Of a stretch of DNA of 64,000 nt, positions 61,001 to 64,000 are shown piece by piece (positions within the stretch are counted from its first letter, which is position 1; every line of letters starts with the position of its first letter). Location: contig JAFQDD010000001.1 of assembly GCA_017416145.1 (NCBI GenBank), positions 1-64,000 on the forward strand, given 5' to 3'. This DNA is from Spirochaetaceae bacterium. GTDB taxonomy: Bacteria; Spirochaetota; Spirochaetia; Treponematales; Treponemataceae. The position numbers and the translations under genes are program-made. A model generated the notes under the pieces. It was not told where the DNA came from. It did not search any database and was given only the letters and a program-made list of their open reading frames with translations.

Positions 61001-61628
61001 ATTTTGCAAAATCGATTTGTTTCACATAATTTCCAGCAAAATCAATTGGCTTTGAAATGGTAGAATTATTAAAAACTATATCCACAAAAAAATCTTTGGC
61101 AAAGTTTTCTGGCCATTTTGTACCTAAAAAAAACTGCAAATAGGGATTTTCTGCATTTTCAAGCAAAAATTCCACAGCTTTTTGCTTTATTTTATCCTTT
61201 AACAACTTTGTATCCAAAGAAAAATCTGGGGTAATTCCAAATTTGTGAATATTTGAGCTTACCAAACTTTTACAATAGGAATCCAAAGTTTGAATTTTCG
61301 CTTCTTGAAATTCTGCAATAGCTTTTAACAAGTTTTCTTTTTCTGTTGGTTCTGTTACTTTTTGAGAATAATCCAACAAACTTTTGTATATTCGAGAATA
61401 CATTTCATTTGCAGCTTTGTTTGTAAAAGTCAAAGTCAATATTTCAGAAGGCATATATCCATATTTTGCCACCAAATAAACATATCTTGTAGCCAAAACT
61501 CGAGTTTTCCCAGAACCAGCTCCCGCACTTACACAAGCATTTTCCAAAAGACGAACTGTATTTTCTTGCTCTGGATTTTTCAATTCTGAAACAATATCTT
61601 CAATAGAAACAATTTTGTTATCTGTCAT
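58077..61628 (-). CDS. addA: AddA-type helicase-nuclease (RecBCD-like exonuclease subunit A)
   Basis: The 1183-residue protein has UvrD-family helicase motifs: AGAGSGKT near residue 35, DEFQDDN near 373, GDEKQSIYKFRGAD near 418, TIHGSKGLEFPVVF near 790 and LYVAITRAEE near 860. The C-terminal PD-(D/E)xK nuclease shows DGQMDLIF, VVDFKSD and QLALYK near 1120-1160. With AddB it processes double-strand ends for recombination. AGGAGA precedes the ATG, which overlaps the end of the AddB-like gene by 4 bp (ATGA). Confidence 0.94.
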   Translation of the reverse strand: MTDNKIVSIEDIVSELKNPEQENTVRLLENACVSAGAGSGKTRVLATRYVYLVAKYGYMPSEILTLTFTNKAANEMYSRIYKSLLDYSQKVTEPTEKENLLKAIAEFQEAKIQTLDSYCKSLVSSNIHKFGITPDFSLDTKLLKDKIKQKAVEFLLENAENPYLQFFLGTKWPENFAKDFFVDIVFNNSTISKPIDFAGNYVKQIDFAKSKWQEWAKKVNQLLVDLKKDFEEFGNNATASVKQKLQDLMNQIDFIECEENPDNLVDNPKFEKWYDWFYSFSKLIKGREGEVSIYVESAKEILPEMMSYFNFLFYKEKLKGISELLAKFQNEVEKIKRGMGLLSFSDVAALSIDCLLKYPEVREIEKKSYKAIMIDEFQDDNILQKELLYLLAEKEGICSSGIPAVEDLNPQKLFFVGDEKQSIYKFRGADVEVFRALSSELPGKASLSTNYRSVPALIAAFNSVFGGVKHPVVSEDDIKIIEESNQPLSGGVFKENSPDLEAYEACYNLTKAPKSKLENPNFDRKMHFVMVNEQEKKSQNKDYYSPEESEAYFVAEKIRDLLKMYEPKDIAILSYSTTKQHIYERFLKMFGITYSCGKQKSFFYDAPINDIISFLRVCVYQDDLLAILNYLNSPFVRFSADSANLVISLLVDERNAKKYFVSPFEGESAEKILDMLPDSEKEKYQLAIDNVKKLRDFLKNHNIAQTITYVFYNFGYCYETMWAESVAIYSELYDFLFALANTADSNEKNLSDFILDLENMEKHPNDMDDISIPLERGNAVQLMTIHGSKGLEFPVVFVVGINDKSKDYSDDKAACYNEELGVAVKLPLHPMLDPKTKKSWVFELTREDEIKKELAESRRVLYVAITRAEEEIYLVGNLNNSSSANFYSLLQPVLEKYVDGSTQTAKPDAPFSYEEIDVYEVENVSKQRNPSVAESRIQLIREKSLDYENAEIFETPIIASNKVNPSKVLLEDVMKEKEAIDLLENNQTVYNFPKLFQNLETDEIIKKEVEKKGKEIGFNNANFGTIVHAYIEHFFKNGEYAEKNELQLPPVLVEKLAPTLFAKVKEDAKLLAKAFMESELGKMASSSNWCKNEYDFKLAMNINEKLSIVDGQMDLIFRENESGKVYVVDFKSDGTVNPKEHIVQLALYKKAAAALCNVEESSVGVYVYYLRFGKAVNMEDFAL

Positions 61629-64000
61629 TTTTCATCTCCTGTGTTTTTCTTTCTTCCAGAAACAGCGTACAAAGCTCTACAGTTTTTCTTGTAAGAACAT
61701 TTGTTACAATCACCTAATATTTTCATAGTTGGCAAACCAAGATTTTTTTCGAGAATTGCCTTTCCAAAATCAAAAGCCATTTCTTGAACTCGCTCCAAAA
61801 CTGGTTGAAAGGCTTCCCTATCCATCTTTCCAGAAGAATAGATTTTCGTTTCTTTTCCATTTTCAATTGAAATAAATCCACTTTGTTGAACTTTTACTTT
61901 TTCCTTTGTTTTTTCCAAAAGATAAGTGTACAAAGCCAACTGAAAATCACTTGGATCTTCACCATTTTTTCCAATCAAACATGCTTTGATAGTTGGAGTT
62001 TTTTTGCTTTTGTAATCAACAATGTATAAATCTTCATCCTTTGCCAAAACCAAGTCAATTATCCCAGTGATATACACATCAAGTGGCAAATTTGGATTTT
62101 TTGAAGCATCTTCAAACTCGAGTTTTTTTGTCAAAGAATATTCGGTTTCATACACTTTAAATCCTGCATACTTTTGGGTAAAATCTTTTAAGAATTCAAC
62201 AAGTTTTTTATGGATTTCAATTTTTTGAGTTTCCAAAATCTTTTTATTAATAAAGTTAGAATCATATTCACTCACAACTTGATTCAACAAAGCAGAAACC
62301 AATTTTTCGCCATCATCCAATACTTGAAAATCCACAATTTCAGCTTTTTTATATTTATTAAAATACAATTCTAAAACTTTATGTAAGATTTTTCCTGTAT
62401 CCAAAGAACTTAACTCTGCTTTTTCTCTTTCATTGTAAATTCCCAAAATATTTCCAAAAAGCATTTTTTTCGGACATTCATAAAAACTTTTCATAGAAGT
62501 TGCAGAAATAATCACTTTATTCCCAGAAATAAAATAATTATCAATTAACTTTTGAGTTTCTTCATTTATTGTACCTGTTGATAAGAGAGCATCTTGGCTT
62601 GTCATTTTCCAGTTTTCAAAGTTTGATTTTTGCCTTGCAGTAATTTTGTCCAATTTTTCTTTTTTGCCAAGCCAAAAATCTTTTTCACCTTGAACAATGT
62701 CATAAATTCCCAAATCTTGGATTTGTTCCGCTTTTTCTTCATCCAACAAACTGTGAATAATACTGTACCCAGAATAGGAAAAAGTTGATGCAGAAAAATA
62801 GCTTGATTTATAACTATTTCGTAAATACATTTCCATATAAACCGCAGAAATATCAGAATCCACAACTTCAAACTGATTTTTTAGGTTTTTCGGCATAAAA
62901 CTTAACCGAGGGAAAACTACAGAAAGATTTTTCTGAGTAGCATTTGGAATAATATGCAAATCAAAAGGAGCCGCAGCTGCAACCCGATATGGATAAATTC
63001 CCACACCCAAATTTTTTGGTTTGGCCAAATATTCTTTTTCTGTAATGTAATCCACAAAAAAATCAAAACAAGATGGCAAAGTCAAACCAAAAAAGTTTTT
63101 ATCCTCTTCCAAAGACAATAAAATAGATAATTCCGAAACAATACGCCCCAAAATATCATTTGTTTCTTTTTGAAGCTCACTAACAGGAGTGTCTTGGTTT
63201 TCCAAATTGATTTCTTCAAAAAAATAAGTCCTAAATTTCCAATAATTTCCCAACAATTCTTTAAAACTTGCTGAATTACAAAGAGCTAAAATTTTATCCC
63301 GAAGAGTAATGTAATATTTTTTAATTTTATTATCGTTATCAACTTTTTCAAAAGCCATATCAAAAGGATATTTTGTTTGTCCATTTTCATCAAAAGAACA
63401 CAAACAATTATTTTTTATACCAAAATTGATTAAACCTTGATTCAAACCAGGACTTTTCCAAAACAAACTTTCATTAGTTAATAGGTTTTGAATTGATGCA
63501 AAAGAAAATCCACTTTCATAACAATCTTTTAGAGAAGCAAACAATCTTCCAGAAAGATATTTTCCCATAGATTTTCCAATACGAGTCGTATAGGGAATCC
63601 CATATTTTTCTAATTCTCGCTGAATATAAGGCAAAAAGTTATCACTATCCGTAAGACTGATTGCCATTTTTTCATACGAAATATTATCAATTTCGTGAGA
63701 CTTTTTAATAAAAAGCATTAACTGATGGATTTCCTGAGCAGAATTTTCAAAAAACTTCGCCTTAGGTTTTTCAAAAGACTTTTCATCACTCTGAAGTTTT
63801 TCCAAAGTTATCAATTTAATGTGAGAACTAGATGACAACAATTCCTTATATTCTTCAAAATCACTTAAACTTTCTGGAAAAAATATAATGTAATTTTTCC
63901 CTTCATCAGCAAAAGGAGGAGTTTCCCAAGCCGAATCAAAAAGATTATTTTCCTCTAAAAAAGAAGCATATTCTTCATAAAGTGCAAAATAATCCTCTTC
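61625..64000 (-). CDS. addB: AddB-like nuclease subunit with Fe-S cluster motif (N-terminus cut by window edge)
   Basis: The reading frame is open to the right edge (791 codons visible), so the real start lies outside. The C-terminal part has a PD-(D/E)xK nuclease with GIIDLVL, YIVDYKSKK and QLALYTYLL, and the AddB Fe-S cluster cysteines: one in YECPKKM near the nuclease start and three in GDCNKCSYKKNC near the end. The upstream part has an inactive helicase-like fold. It would pair with AddA to form the end-processing enzyme. I use AddB rather than RexB because of the Fe-S Cys. Confidence 0.88.
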   Translation of the reverse strand, partial: EEDYFALYEEYASFLEENNLFDSAWETPPFADEGKNYIIFFPESLSDFEEYKELLSSSSHIKLITLEKLQSDEKSFEKPKAKFFENSAQEIHQLMLFIKKSHEIDNISYEKMAISLTDSDNFLPYIQRELEKYGIPYTTRIGKSMGKYLSGRLFASLKDCYESGFSFASIQNLLTNESLFWKSPGLNQGLINFGIKNNCLCSFDENGQTKYPFDMAFEKVDNDNKIKKYYITLRDKILALCNSASFKELLGNYWKFRTYFFEEINLENQDTPVSELQKETNDILGRIVSELSILLSLEEDKNFFGLTLPSCFDFFVDYITEKEYLAKPKNLGVGIYPYRVAAAAPFDLHIIPNATQKNLSVVFPRLSFMPKNLKNQFEVVDSDISAVYMEMYLRNSYKSSYFSASTFSYSGYSIIHSLLDEEKAEQIQDLGIYDIVQGEKDFWLGKKEKLDKITARQKSNFENWKMTSQDALLSTGTINEETQKLIDNYFISGNKVIISATSMKSFYECPKKMLFGNILGIYNEREKAELSSLDTGKILHKVLELYFNKYKKAEIVDFQVLDDGEKLVSALLNQVVSEYDSNFINKKILETQKIEIHKKLVEFLKDFTQKYAGFKVYETEYSLTKKLEFEDASKNPNLPLDVYITGIIDLVLAKDEDLYIVDYKSKKTPTIKACLIGKNGEDPSDFQLALYTYLLEKTKEKVKVQQSGFISIENGKETKIYSSGKMDREAFQPVLERVQEMAFDFGKAILEKNLGLPTMKILGDCNKCSYKKNCRALYAVSGRKKNTGDEK

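Noticed and set aside
1-64000. tRNA or rRNA genes
   Set aside because: I found no TTCGAATC-type T-arm with matching acceptor stem and no rRNA core sequence; a covariance scan was not possible, so a missed tRNA cannot be fully excluded.

Overview
This 64 kb AT-rich window looks like chromosome from a Treponema-type spirochete. The main markers are a periplasmic-flagellin FlaB core gene with a sigma-28-like promoter, a generally low-GC spirochete-style gene set, and carbohydrate genes typical of gut or rumen treponemes. There is no phage, plasmid or insertion sequence. I found no rRNA genes, recognised no tRNA genes and saw no CRISPR array. Gene density is high and both strands are used.

Layout. 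1-4.4 kb: a cut serine hydrolase, a single-chain MmeI-like restriction-modification enzyme and a TtcA-type tRNA thiolase. 4.4-8.2 kb (minus): a GH130 mannosyl-glucose phosphorylase behind a LacI-type palindrome, then an HD phosphohydrolase, a small membrane protein, LspA and a Nif3-like protein. 8.3-13.4 kb: AlkD-like repair protein, membrane protein, Hsp20 with a sigma-54-type promoter, AraC/GyrI regulator, GNAT and HD-GYP proteins. 13.6-19.9 kb: YccF, GrpE-DnaK-DnaJ, an aldose-epimerase-like protein and RlmJ. 20-21 kb: flagellin. 21-28 kb: acyltransferase, pseudouridine synthase with an internal 36-bp repeat, acetolactate-synthase-like enzyme, U32 protein. 28.4-44.8 kb: a carbohydrate island (outer-membrane barrel, GH2 beta-mannosidase, ABC sugar importer without ATPase, ROK repressor, NagB, NagA, threonine synthase, GH94 cellobiose phosphorylase). 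45-54.9 kb: CapA, PfkB kinase, 5-formyl-THF cyclo-ligase, DUF4015 protein, PAP2 phosphatase, MnmE, NSS transporter, DUF2147. 54.9-58 kb: HisD and a HisA-HisI-HisE fusion separated by an unusual GC-rich repeat region. 58-64 kb: AddA and a cut AddB-like subunit.

How genes fit together. GH130, GH2, GH94, the ABC importer and the porin-like barrel together would take up and phosphorolyse beta-mannosyl-glucose and cellobiose, the products of glucomannan breakdown. Matching 27-bp inverted repeats sit just downstream of good -10 boxes at both the ABC operon and the GH94 gene, and a half-site lies at the ROK gene start. This predicts one ROK-controlled, auto-regulated regulon.

The most general unusual signal is that about nine genes have a sigma-70 -10 box ending only 6-9 nt before the start codon and no Shine-Dalgarno sequence, which predicts leaderless mRNAs. 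Other points of interest are a probable small RNA gene at 41.9-42.05 kb, a threefold hairpin repeat with compensatory base changes between the his genes, an unassigned structured intergenic segment at 38.0-38.2 kb, and an approximately 100-residue insertion in one ABC permease.
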